Positions 26,222 to 36,327 are shown, counted from the stretch's first letter. The stretch: 64,000 bases of DNA from Dictyostelium firmibasis (GCA_036169595.1 CM069770.1:2639501-2703500), one strand, 5' to 3'. Translations and numbers: made by a program. Notes: generated by a model from the letters alone, not told the origin.

Positions 26222-27267
26222 TTAATGGTGGTAATGGTGGTATGGGAACAGGAGCAGCAACAGTAAATTCATTACCATTTAATAATTTTAATGGTATGAT
26301 TTCATTTTCCAATGAAGTTAGTGGTGGTGGTATGTTTATGAATTATAATCCAATAATTGGAATTAATGGAGATACAACAACTGCTGGTTATAGCCCATTC
26401 CCAAATTCACCCTCAGTTTCTTATTATAGTTTTTACCCATCTTCTTCTTCACCCTCAATTTATCTATCTTCTACAGGTGGTAGTTCATCACAGCAACAGC
26501 AACAACAACAACAACAACAACAACAACTTAACTTTCATCAATATTATAATGTAAATTCAATTCAAAATAATATCAAAAACAATAATAATAAAAATAAAAA
26601 TGATAATAAAAATAATTTTAATGAAAATGGGAAAGATATTAATGAAAAAGTATTTGAGAGTGATTTTGATCAATATTTTAATAGTCAATCAGCTTCATCC
26701 ATTTTTTCATCATGTAAATTAAAGAATCAAGATGAAAAGTTTAGCTCTTTTGTTTGTCATTCCTCACTTTATAGTCCAAATGTATTAAATTCAAATAATA
26801 ACCCAAATAATCAACAACAAATTAATTTTCATTTCCCAACTATAGTTCGTAATAGTAGGAAAGATACTGACAGTGGTGATCTCAAAACAATAGAGAAACA
26901 AAAACAAAATGAAGAACTATTAAAAAATTATAATTTCATTCATAATATTCAAAATTATCAACCAACAACTTCTACTATTTCAACTACCACAACTGCTTCT
27001 ACAATTTCTTCAATATTACTCAATGATGACAATCGTTGTATTGATGATAGCCAACATGCACAACAACAAAAACATCAACAACAATCAAAAAAATATGTAT
27101 CAACATCAAAATCACCAATTTTAAATAACTTAGGAACAGAATATCATGATGACCTTCATTTACATAACATTTATATAGCTCATCAAAAATATCATCGAGT
27201 AACTATTGCTGATTCTTTAAAAAATATATTTTGCACTTTTGTACCAGTTAAAAGGTTCTGTTATTAA
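25564..27267 (+). CDS. RING-CH (MARCH-type) membrane E3 ubiquitin ligase-like protein
   Basis: A 567-residue single-exon protein. The C4HC3 RING-CH zinc ligands are Cys5, Cys8, Cys90, Cys92, His100, Cys103, Cys116 and Cys119, with the typical RPCDCKG...VHIKCLCEWI spacing. The gap between the first two Cys pairs is 81 residues, much longer than the usual 10-45, and is filled by an acidic Asn/Ser insert. A hydrophobic segment at about 157-178 is a probable membrane span. The remainder is low-complexity Asn, Gln and Ser. RING-CH ligases ubiquitinate membrane proteins; activity here is inferred from intact ligands. An (AAT)n array follows 12 bases after the stop. Confidence 0.85.
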
Positions 27268-27276
27268 AAAATATTT

Positions 27277-27543
<267 letters not shown>

Positions 27544-28254
27544 TAATGATATGAGAAATTAAAATTAAAAATAATAATATGAGAAATTAAAATTAAAAAT
27601 AAATATAAACTCTATTTTATTTAAATTTTTTTTTTTTATTTAAATTTTAAAAATTCATCATACCCTTACCCCGCCTGATAAAATATATTTTAAACTTCTC
27701 AAAGAAAAATGGTCTTTCACTATTATCATTTTCGTTTTTTAATTAATAATTTTTTTTTTTTTTTTTTTTTGATTTGAAAAAACGTGTTTTTATTTTTATT
27801 TTTTTGATTGGAAAAAATGGAGCGGGGTAACCTAAAATAATAAAAAAAGATATTTTCATAAAAATGTTTTGGTTTTTATTCAAAAATTTTTTTTTTTTTT
27901 ATGAGAATACTTCGAAACTCCTTGTTGCAATCTCATTAATCTTTTTTTTTTATTTATTTTTCTTTTAAAATAATTTTTTTTTTATTTTTTTTATAAAACC
28001 GTTTAAAATGAGAATAAAAAAAATTGTTGGTTTTATTTTAGTTTAAAATTTTTTTACAATTTTTTTTTAATATTTTTTTTTTTTTTTTTTTTTTTTAGTT
28101 CAAGCAATAGAAAAATAAAAATAGAAACCTTTTAACTGTTTTCATACTATTTTTAATACTTTATTTCATCAAAAAAAAAAAAAAAATAAAAAAAAAAAAT
28201 AAAATAAATATTAATTAATAAAAAAAAATATATAAAATAAAATCTAAAAAAAAA
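27544..28254. other. Intergenic
   Basis: T- and A-rich upstream region of the seven-span membrane protein gene. CCTTACCCCGCC at 27663-27675 and AGCGGGGTAA at 27821 form an inverted GC-rich pair about 150 bases apart. Nothing else. Confidence 0.45.
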
Positions 28255-28741
28255 ATGGATAGTGAATACTTTGCAGGTTCAGATTCATTAGATAGATTAA
28301 CATACTCATTTATGTGTTTAAGAGTAATAGCATATACATATTTTTTTATTTTATGTTTTTATCAAGCATATTTAGAAATTTTAAAAATGATTAGAAAACA
28401 ATCAAAAACAACAACTAGATTTTTTGTATTTTTCTTTCAATCTTTATTTTGTATTTTAAGAGCAATTCAAACAGTATTCTTCTTTGACAATCATCAATTG
28501 GGTAAAGATTTTTAATTTTAAATTTTAAATTTTTAATTTTTAATTTTTAATTTTTTTTTTTTTAAAATATCAATTTACATAAAAAAATAATTTGATGGAA
28601 ATTTCAAATATTATTAGGTATGGGTACACCAAATTTTTTCTTTTTTTCATTAGGAACTGCAGCTATTTTCCTTGCTTGGGTTTTTATTCAACATTATTGT
28701 TAGTGTCTTTAAATATCTTTTAATTTTTTTATAATTTTTTT

Positions 28742-28781
<40 letters not shown>

Positions 28782-29691
28782 ATATATATATTAATATTTT
28801 TTTTAAAAATTAATAGGGTTACTTATTATGTATAAATTTTTTATTTCAGAGGAAGTAAGATTAAATCAAGCTAAACCGATTAACTACTCTACATTTATTT
28901 TTGCTATAGTTCTTATAATTTATCAATTTACAGTATCAAGTATAACTTTACATAAAAATATTGAAACAGCTGAGTCTGTTGGATTTTTAATTCTTCTTTT
29001 AATTTATGGATGTATGGTTTTGGTAACTATTAAAATTTTTTTTTATTTTTTTATTTTTTTATTTTTTTATTTTTTTATTTTTTTTTTTAAAAAGTATATA
29101 TTAAAATAATTTTTTTTTTTTATATTTTTTTAAGTTTAATGGTTATTATTTATTAAGACATTTAAAGAAACATAAAAAGTCAACACCATTTAGTCATTTC
29201 GATATTATGATTTTAAAAACAAAAATTTTATTAGGAACAGTTATATTTGTTGTTGTCACTATTATAGTTCAAGAATTAGTATTTAATATGTATTATACAG
29301 ATACTTATGAAACTCCAAGACAATATTTAAAATTATTTGTAGTTGGAGTAATTGAGTGTATTCAATTGGTAAATATTTACTAAAAATGAACTATCCTTAT
29401 TACTTTTTACTAATTTTTTTATAGTTAGTGGTAATGTTAGTATTGTCAGATGGTAAATGGAAAGTTTATGTATTATTTCAGTCAATAAAAAGTAATAATG
29501 ATAGTTCAAGTGAAGTGGATAACTCTAATAGCAATTCTAATAAAGGTAAAAAGAATTCAACGTATGATTGCGATAATAGTAGCGGAAATTCTAATAAAAT
29601 AGATATTTCAATTGAAGTTGATAATTTAAATAAAAGATTAGAAGAAAGTTCAACAAATAAAAGTAATACTACTCTAAATGATCAGAGTTAA
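28255..29691 (+). CDS. Seven-span membrane protein, TOM1/GPR137-like, five exons
   Basis: Exons 28255-28501, 28618-28698, 28817-29022, 29135-29368 and 29425-29691 give 344 residues, all in consistent phase. Hydropathy by eye shows about seven membrane segments. They begin with FMCLRVIAYTYFFILCFYQ, then FFVFFFQSLFCILRAIQTVFF, and the last is ECIQLLVMLVLS. The arrangement and the LRAIQ...FF second helix resemble plant TOM1/TOM3 and animal GPR137 proteins, which sit on vacuolar or lysosomal membranes and interact with small GTPases. The C-terminal 75 residues are a Ser/Asn-rich cytosolic tail. Membrane topology is well supported; the family is a guess. Confidence 0.75.
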
Positions 29692-30053
29692 GGAAAAATA
29701 AAAAAAAATTATTAATAAATTTGTAAAAATATGATTCTTAAAATTTTATTTTTTATTGAAATTTTTAATAATAAAAAAATATTTCTTAATAAAAAATACA
29801 GGAATTCCATAACATGTTAAAATGCTAAACTATTATTTAGATAAAAAGCTAAACTATTATTTAGATTTCAATTATATGGTGGTGGGTATTGATAAAAAGA
29901 CATGATAATTTATAGAAAGCTTACCTGTAGGATACTAAAAAAATAAAATGAAAAAAAAAAAAAAAAAAAAAATGAAAAACACTAAAACGAAAATTTAAAA
30001 TTTTCATTTTTTTTTAAAAACGTAACGTAATTAAAATTGGTATTTAATTTATT
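29692..30053. other. Intergenic with a short tandem duplication
   Basis: GCTAAACTATTATTTAGAT occurs twice, at about 29824 and 29848. Otherwise this is the 3' flank of the membrane protein gene and the left border of the repeat island. Confidence 0.5.
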
Positions 30054-30262
30054 TTATGTTTGTTTTTTCGTATTGTTTGCACATAGATTTTTTTACTCTA
30101 TTAGTTAACTCATTTTTTTGTAAATGGGCCAATAGTTCTGTTTGCTTATTTCTAATATTTTCATGTTTTTCTTTTTGTGTTTGTAATTCGTTGCTTTTGG
30201 TTGTTTGGTTGTTTGGTTCTATATCTTCAAAATGGTAAATTTACCTGTTGAATTTTTAAAAA
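30054..30262 (-). pseudogene. Short coding-like remnant beside an LTR-type repeat
   Basis: The minus strand is open for about 60 codons of charged Gln/Lys-rich sequence (for example NKQTELLAHLQKNELTNRVK) that ends near 30054. It abuts the left terminal repeat of the element at 30263-31265, so it may belong to an older element or to a host gene cut by it. No family is recognised. Confidence 0.35.
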
Positions 30263-31083
30263 TGTAAAGAATCGCGTGACCGATATCTAAATATAATCCC
30301 TTCTTATCTCTTATAAGAATACTTTAATTGTGTCCCTTAAATTATTATTTATATAACTCTTTTTATATAAATATAATTTCCACAATATAATCAATAATAA
30401 TAATTAATACTCTAGTTGGTTGGTCATTGATATTAATGACTCCAAATAAACTAACTCTCTTTAATTGTTCTTGTTTATTTGCTGTTGTTGTTGTTGCTAC
30501 CTGTTCTGTGATTGAATTTATTTCTTCATTGCATTTGTTTGCATAGTTCAATGAATTTGTTGATGTACCCAGAATTATAAAAATCTAAGCTATCATATTT
30601 AAATTTTGAATTTGCTTTTAATCTAGCTGTATTCATTGCTTCTATTAGAGTTTTTGGACTGTTCTCGTCTATTGCTTTTTTTATTTCAGTGTCACTGATT
30701 CCTCTAATAAATAATTCGATTTGACGTTTGTCTGTAAGGGCTGAGTCGATCTGAGCATTTATTTGTTCAAATGCTGTGATAAATTTCATAAATTTATCGA
30801 ATTGTTGATCTGATAATTTTGATAATTCATCTTCTGGTTTATAGAATTTTCTAGTATCGTATCTCGCTAGTAAAATTTTTTTTAAATCAGCATAATTATC
30901 CACTGTTTTTGATTTTTGGATAAATGTTACCAAAGATGCTCCTTTAAAATATTTGACTATTTTTTTTAATGCTTCTGCATAAGTTCCTACATGTTCATCG
31001 CTTATTTCTATAAGTTCTAATATTGTTGCGATGTCTAATGACTCTGGGTGGTTTTCGCAAAAAAATATTTTTAGACTTTTCAA

Positions 31084-31119
<36 letters not shown>

Positions 31120-31265
31120 CTAAAAAATTTAATTAACATTCTTTTTTTAAATTCAATTAATTTTATTATTATGATTATTTTTGCCGATGTCGCCAAATGT
31201 AAAGAATCGTGCGACCGATATCTAAATATAATCCCTTCTTATCTCTTATAAGAATACTTTAATTG
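30263..31265 (-). mobile_element. Reduced LTR-retrotransposon fossil (Ty3/gypsy-like, gag only)
   Basis: Nearly identical direct repeats of about 65 bases lie at 30263-30331 and 31199-31265. Between them, on the minus strand, is a gag-like ORF (30526-31086) typical of LTR-element capsid precursors. TTTGGCGACATCGG next to the right repeat looks like a primer-binding site. Protease, reverse transcriptase and integrase are absent, so this is an internally reduced, non-autonomous fossil. The close match of the terminal repeats suggests a recent event. The repeats are unusually short for LTRs, so they may be only part of them. Confidence 0.6.
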
Positions 31266-31960
31266 AACCATATTTTAATTGAAATCTAAAATTACTATAA
31301 ACTTAATTAATGAATGAAAAAAATTGTATATGTGGTAAAAAAAGTAAAAATAAAAATAAAATATAAAAAAATATTATTTTTATTTTTTGGAATTTTCCTA
31401 AACACACACCACATTCAAAAATCACCACGTTCATGTAGTAGGAATTAACAGGTACTACCTGACACAACTTCTGAAAACCGTACGGGGTAAGTGTGTGTTA
31501 ATATATATATTAAATACATTATATATTTTTTAATAATATTAAAATATAAAAAAGTTTATTAAAAACTATAATTATATCATAGTTTTTTTTTTTTTGGGAA
31601 TGTGTGGTTTTTTTTTTTATAATTAAAAAAATAAAGGTTTTAATTTTTATTTTACTTATTTGTCATTCAATTTTATTTAAAAGGTAACATAATCTCAATT
31701 ATAGTAATGTATTTTTTTAATTTTTTTTAATTTTTTTTTAAAATTTTTTTTTTTATTTTTTTTTTTAAATTTTTTTTTTGATCACCACAGAACAATAACT
31801 CATTTAATTATATATATTTAAATATTTGAATAATAATTAAAAAAATCTCAATTTTACAAATTTTCATTCGTTTTTTATTTTTTTTTATTTAATATTTTTT
31901 TTTTTAAATATTTATTGAATGTATAAAATATCTTATAGAAATTGACATACAAAAACAAAA
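31266..31960. other. Repeat-island spacer with a GC-richer structured patch
   Basis: Homopolymer-rich except for 31397-31503, listed separately. GGAATGTGTGG at about 31599-31609 is partly complementary to the ACCACATTC stretch near 31408, so the folded structure may be larger. Confidence 0.5.
31397..31503. other. GC-richer patch with nested inverted repeats (candidate structured RNA or element end)
   Basis: Outer arms CCTAAACACACACC (31397-31410) and GGTAAGTGTGTGTTA (31486-31500) pair with a small bulge. An inner hairpin has GTAGTA (31435-31440) and TACTAC (31453-31458). Base composition is clearly unlike the flanks. I recognise neither a known RNA family nor a known transposon end. Confidence 0.4.
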
Positions 31961-32963
31961 ATGTTCAATAAAAGAGAATCAAATTTCGAAGAAGATTTTA
32001 ATGTATAAGAGAGGAAAACAAATTCACAGTAACAGAGATAAATTTTAGATCAATAAAACATACGAATAGTCAACCATTAATACAACACTTTACATATGAT
32101 CCAACTAGCTCATTGCCAATAGAAGATAACACCAATACCAATACCAATACCAACACCAACACCAACACCACCACTACCACCAACACTAACACCAACACTT
32201 ACATCAATACCAACACCAACTTCAACACCAACACCAATTTCAACACCACCTTCCAATACAACAACATCATCAACATAACAAATTATTATAATTCCAATAA
32301 CAACCAACCACAAAATGAAATTGAAGATGATACTGAAGTTGAATCACAACAATGATATGATATTGTTCATGGTATGATGGATTCGTTGTTGACATTTTAA
32401 ACAATGAATCATTCAGGTATTCAATATTTTTTCCAAAGGAATTTACCAAAGATGATAATGAAGAAAAATTATATTCAGTCAAGAATTTCAACACTAGATT
32501 ATTATACTCCAAAATCAATTAATATTGATGTTAAGATTGGTGATTATATTATGGTTTTTTACAAAAAATTTATTATGCATCTTTAGTTTTAGATTGGGAA
32601 ATTATTGGAAATAGAAAGATATTCAATACTAAAATATTGGGTTTAAATAATTATGTCAGAGTTTCATCTGATTTTAGTAATTGTTTTTTCAAAATCAATA
32701 TTCCACAAGGAAAAACAATCCAAGATTTTTTACCTGATGATTTTTTAAATTTAAATAACCATTCCAATGTAATTGATGAAGATGAAGATGAAGATCAAGA
32801 TCAAGTCGTTGATTTTTTTGAAGATGAAAACCATCAAAATCCCGAAATTGGTTCTGACGACGATGATTATTTTATCCAAGAGAATCAATATGATGATGAT
32901 GAATATGATAATGTTGAATATGATAACGATGAAGATGAAATTATAAATTCTCAATTTATGTAA
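31961..32963 (+). pseudogene. Decayed gene with Thr/Asn repeats and acidic tail
   Basis: Coding-like sequence runs along the plus strand but is broken several times. Recognisable parts are a FTVTEINFRSIKH segment, a Thr-Asn dipeptide tract (32130-32280), a LDWEIIGNRKIFN...YVRVSSDFSNCFFKI segment and an Asp/Glu-rich C-terminus ending at 32963. It could be a host gene relic or the remains of a mobile-element protein; I cannot name the family. It lies inside the repeat island. Confidence 0.45.
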
Positions 32964-33300
32964 AATATTCAAATAAAATTATGTAAAATATTTTAAAAAA
33001 AAAAAAATAATTAAGAAAAATATAGTAAAATTTAATTCTAATAATAAGTTTGTTTAAATATTTGAAATTTCTTATAATCCATTTTATATATATAATAAAG
33101 TCGCGATTCTAGCTCAATAAAGTTTAAGGTGATTTGATATGAATAATAAATAGATAATGATAAATATATAAATTATTATTGAATGTGTAGTGATTATATT
33201 AATAAATAGATAATAAATAGATAAAAGTAATAATCTAAGTGTTATTGTATTGAGATTTGACTCAGAATTAAATATGCGATAAACTTTATTTTTTTTTTTT

Positions 33301-33466
33301 AATAACCTCATCCAATTGGATGTGTTCGAATCTTGTTTTTATTTATTAATTATTTTAATTTAAAGTTTTTTTTTCTGTGACCACGTTAATTCGTGGTATG
33401 ACCAAGACTTGAACCAAGGCCATGGAGGCTGTGTTATTCAGTGAACCACTATGCTAAGCCCCCCAC
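33301..33466 (-). repeat. tRNA-derived SINE-like repeat, copy 1
   Basis: Read on the minus strand, the copy starts GGGGGGCTTAGCATAGTGG (A-box-like). It continues to CCTTGGTTCAAGTCTTGG (B-box-like) and ends in the hairpin ACCACG-AATTAA-CGTGGT followed by A-rich sequence. The distal part (33301-33345) contains CCTCATCCAATTGGATG and TTCGAATC, which look like the variable and T arms of a tRNA-Leu on the opposite strand. Confidence 0.7.
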
Positions 33467-33491
33467 CAATTAACTTTTTTTTTTTTTTTTT

Positions 33492-33639
33492 AATAACCTC
33501 ATCCAATTGGATGTGTTCGAATCTAGTTTTTATTTATTAATTATTTTAATTTTAATTTTTTTTTATTCTGTGACCACGTTAATTCGTGGTATGACCAAGA
33601 CTTGAACCAAGGCCATGGAGGCTGTGTTATTCTGTGTGA
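33492..33639 (-). repeat. tRNA-derived SINE-like repeat, copy 2 (5' truncated)
   Basis: Same organisation as copy 1 but it lacks the GGGGGGCTTAGC start. Spacing to copy 1 is 191 bases, which makes a tandem array with copies 1 and 3. Confidence 0.7.
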
Positions 33640-33660
33640 AATAAACTTTATTTTTTTTTT

Positions 33661-33829
33661 AATAACCTCATCCAATTGGATGTGTTCGAATCATGTTTTT
33701 ATTTATTAATTATTTTATTTTAAAATTTTTTTTTCTGTGACCACGTTAATTCGTGGTATGACCAAGACTTGAACCAAGGCCATGGAGGCTGTGTTATTCA
33801 GTGTGAAACCACTATGCTAAGCCCCCCAC
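33661..33829 (-). repeat. tRNA-derived SINE-like repeat, copy 3
   Basis: Nearly identical to copy 1, with a full A-box end (GTGGGGGGCTTAGCATAGTGG read on minus) at 33829. Its right border is followed within about 40 bases by a tRNA-Leu gene. Confidence 0.7.
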
Positions 33830-33870
33830 AAAGTTTAAAATGATGTATCATCACCCACACATATATGAAC

Positions 33871-33953
33871 GCAAGGGTAGGAAAGTCTGGTTAAATCCGT
33901 GTGACTTAAGATCTCATCCATTCGGTTCGCGAGTTCGAATCTCGCCTCTTGCA
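33871..33953 (+). tRNA. tRNA-Leu (anticodon TAA)
   Basis: 83 bases. Acceptor stem GCAAGGG pairs with CTCTTGC (one G-T). The anticodon loop is CTTAAGA (TAA). A class II variable arm (TCCATTCGG) and T arm GCGAG-TTCGAAT-CTCGC follow, with discriminator A. The anticodon stem TGTGA/TCTCA has one T-T mismatch, and no T run follows at once, so it may be weak or decayed. It is encoded without a 3' CCA and without an intron. Confidence 0.75.
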
Positions 33954-33984
33954 ATCACTTTACAATTTCAATTCTGTGTTCGGG

Positions 33985-33995
33985 GGTTCGACTCC
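33985..33995 (+). promoter_or_regulatory. External B box (exB) downstream of tRNA-Leu(TAA)
   Basis: GGTTCGACTCC is a perfect B-box consensus 32 bases past the tRNA 3' end. Many Dictyostelium tRNA genes carry such an extra TFIIIC-type B box downstream. It is also linked to targeting by TRE retrotransposons. Confidence 0.65.
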
Positions 33996-34004
33996 TGTAG
34001 GCGA

Positions 34005-34169
34005 TCGGGAAAAAATACACATGGTTTAAACATATTCTTAAAAACCAACTCCACCACTAAACCTTCCTTCTCCCTTCATAACAACAAACTCCTACCAATC
34101 TTCGATCCACCCTCCATCCCAGACACAGTTATACATGGCTACTACCACACGATAGAAGACTTTAAATAA
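34005..34169 (+). pseudogene. C-rich coding tail after tRNA-Leu(TAA), possible TRE remnant
   Basis: The plus strand is open to 34169 with C-rich codon use unlike nearby host genes (LPIFDPPSIPDTVIHGYYHT near the end). It lies about 70 bases behind a tRNA gene. This is the place and codon style expected of a 5'-truncated TRE3-type non-LTR element, but no reverse transcriptase or endonuclease motif is present, so the call is weak. Confidence 0.35.
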
Positions 34170-34843
34170 TTTCAAACTTAAATTACTTCTTATATAGTAC
34201 GCGTTTATAACAATATTATTTTTATAGCTTATGAACCACTAAATTAGCTCTAAATTAAATCGTGGTTGGATTTTTACCTCGTTATACTATTCATGAATTC
34301 TTATAAATTTCTCGAGGAATAAAGAATTGTCTGGCCTACTCAAAAATTAACCTTTTTTTCAAAAATTTTAAACCTTTTTTTTTTTTTAATAACCTCAATT
34401 ATTATAGGAACGGTATTCAAATTGGATGTGTTCGAATCATGTTTATTAGTTTTGTTGTAGTATTATCATTTAATATTTTTTATATAATAAGTATTATAGG
34501 AACGGTATTTCTCTATGTATTTTGGTAGTTGGATTTTCATTAATTTAGAATTCGAGTTATGGGTGAATTTTTCTAATTATTCATTACTATCAGGTTGTGT
34601 TTTTTTTAGGTTTATAATTGTAAAGATTCATTATTAGTTCCCACTCTGCATCTCTTTCTCTTTCTAATTTAAGAGTGATCTGATTTATGCAATTATTGTT
34701 TCTTTAATATTGAATATTTGATTTCTAATTTTAAACCTTTTTTTTTTTAATTATTAAATCAAATTGTAAAACCTTTTTTTTTATTTTTTTTCATACAAAT
34801 TGTAAAACCTATTTGTCTCATTTCTCCCATGATCAATGTTAAA
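34170..34843. other. Spacer with an interrupted tRNA-half copy
   Basis: At 34388-34440 the AATAACCTCA...AATTGGATGTGTTCGAATC segment seen in the SINE-like copies recurs. Here about 21 bases containing TATTATAGGAACGGTATT interrupt it. The same 18-mer recurs at 34492-34509. The remainder is unassigned. Confidence 0.5.
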
Positions 34844-34923
34844 GGCGCTGTGGTTCGAAAGGTATGACAATAGATTTAGGCTCTATCCCAATGGGGTTGC
34901 GGGTTCGAGTCCCGTCGGCGTCA
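34844..34923 (+). tRNA. tRNA-Leu (anticodon TAG)
   Basis: 80 bases. Acceptor GGCGCTG pairs with CGGCGTC (two G-T wobbles). The anticodon stem ATAGA/TCTAT is perfect with loop TTTAGGC (TAG). The class II variable arm is CCC-AAT-GGG, the T arm is GCGGG-TTCGAGT-CCCGT and the discriminator is A. TTTTT at 34927 would terminate RNA polymerase III. The D arm (GTTCGAAAGGTATGAC) is somewhat unusual but keeps the GG. Confidence 0.82.
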
Positions 34924-34951
34924 ATCTTTTTGTCCGCGAGTTGAGGTTACG

Positions 34952-34962
34952 GGTTCGATTCC
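34952..34962 (+). promoter_or_regulatory. External B box (exB) downstream of tRNA-Leu(TAG)
   Basis: GGTTCGATTCC is a perfect B-box consensus 29 bases past the tRNA end, at almost the same distance as the exB of the neighbouring tRNA-Leu(TAA). Confidence 0.65.
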
Positions 34963-34994
34963 CGGAAAGGGTGGATAGGCAAATCTGACCGGGA

Positions 34995-35300
34995 TCCGGG
35001 GGGCTTAGCGTTGTGGTTCCACGCTGAATCACAAGCCTCCGTGGCCAAGACATTGGGATCGAGTCTTGGTCATACCACGAAGTAACTTGGTCATAATTAA
35101 ACCCTCATTATTGGAGGCTATACGTAGTGGTTCTGCGCTGAATCACACAGTCTCCGTGGCCTTGGTTCGAGCCTTAGGTCATACCACGAAGTAACGTGGT
35201 CATAAATAACACACCTCATAATCAACCGGAAAAAAAAGCTCGACTTCCAAAAAAACAACAACAAAAAAAAACATGGTGATTAGAAATTCTAATCCCAATA

Positions 35301-35340
<40 letters not shown>
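34995..35340 (+). mobile_element. Dimeric tRNA-derived SINE-like insertion with poly(A) tail and target-site duplication
   Basis: The insertion starts TCCGGGGGGCTTAGCGTTGTGG (A-box-like at about 35003-35016). It holds two tRNA-like units. Unit 1 ends near 35098. Unit 2, from about 35113, has a consensus B box GGTTCGAGCC at 35164-35173 and the terminal hairpin ACCACG-AAGTAA-CGTGGT. After about 100 further bases it ends in roughly 35 A (35306-35340). The 14-mer AAATCTGACCGGGA flanks it at 34981-34994 and 35341-35354. Removing it restores a continuous sequence. The internal parts match the three minus-strand copies at 33301-33829. Confidence 0.75.
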
Positions 35341-35347
<7 letters not shown>

Positions 35348-35354
35348 ACCGGGA

Positions 35355-36140
35355 ATAAAAGGTGAGGCCAAAGACCCAGAAATCTTTTGCGATTATAATT
35401 CACACTACAGTATAATGAATACCTATTCTTTAGCTGCACAAAAACAAAAAACTTCATAAATATTAACAAACTAAAAAATTTCGTCTTTGTGACAAAAGGT
35501 AGACTTTCAAACTGGACGGTGGATAGAGCGATTGTAAATGGAAAACCAATTATCAGAATATTTCCAAAATTCAATAACAATACTCCAACCTATAATCGAA
35601 TCAATCCTGACTACGGAATAGAAGCCTTTCACAATCCTTACTTCACATGGTGTTATAAAGCCTTTAATTATGACTTAAACAGATCATATGCATACAATAA
35701 TGTAATAGCATTAATCATGCATCACATATGGATATGGATCTGTAATCAATTGTATGGTAACAAAGAGCTACAAGATACCAGTCTGGATTTTGAAATGCTA
35801 ACAAACAAATGGCACCAACTAGCTTCTATGGAATACATCAAATTATTAAAAGAATATAAATTATCGATAGCCAAAGAACCAGAAAGATTCAATGATATCA
35901 ACTCTTATAATAATAATATAAAAATAATCAAAAACAGGATTTCAAAAAAATACTGTATATTAAGAAAATCTCTCCCTAATAATGTGATTGTTGACTTTTT
36001 CATATAAATGTAAAAGAATCATATAATGAACATTAATTAAATTAACTATTAAAAAAATAATAAACTTTATTATTGTTAAAGACTAAGGTCAAACAATAAT
36101 CATTAATATTAAAAAATAAAAAAAAAAAAAAAAAAAAAAA
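35355..36140 (+). mobile_element. 5'-truncated non-LTR (TRE/LINE-like) element tail
   Basis: The plus strand is open from about 35399 to 36007 and encodes FTLQYNEYLFFSC, then GRLSNWTVDRAIVNGKPIIR, ALIMHHIWIWICNQLYG and a basic C-terminus. No ATG opens it, consistent with 5' truncation; codon use is richer in C than in local host genes. A 3' UTR of about 110 bases leads to a run of about 23 A near 36119-36141. Without the SINE-like insertion it would begin about 60-130 bases behind tRNA-Leu(TAG), the target zone of TRE3 elements. Family identity is inferred from context, not from recognised motifs. Confidence 0.45.
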
Positions 36141-36327
36141 AAATAATGAAAAAAGCAAAAACAGAATAGCAATCAAATGACTTGATTGAGGATATGTTAA
36201 AAAGTAAACAAAAAAGATCCTAAAAACTAATTAAATAAACACTGATATACAATAAACAATGGATCCATTGTGTTGTATTCTTCAATAATTTGGAAGAAAA
36301 GTTTATTACCATTTTGAAAATTTATTA
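36141..36327. other. Right edge of repeat island
   Basis: Unassigned AT-rich sequence between the LINE-like tail and the 3' end of the large Asn-rich gene. Confidence 0.4.

Noticed and set aside
32110-32313. Minus-strand Val-Gly-Val repeat frame
   Set aside because: Antisense of the Thr-Asn tract in the decayed gene at 31961-32963.
35200-35580. Minus-strand 126-codon frame across a poly(A) run
   Set aside because: It reads the poly(A) tail as poly-Phe and crosses the insertion border; the plus-strand interpretation explains the sequence better.
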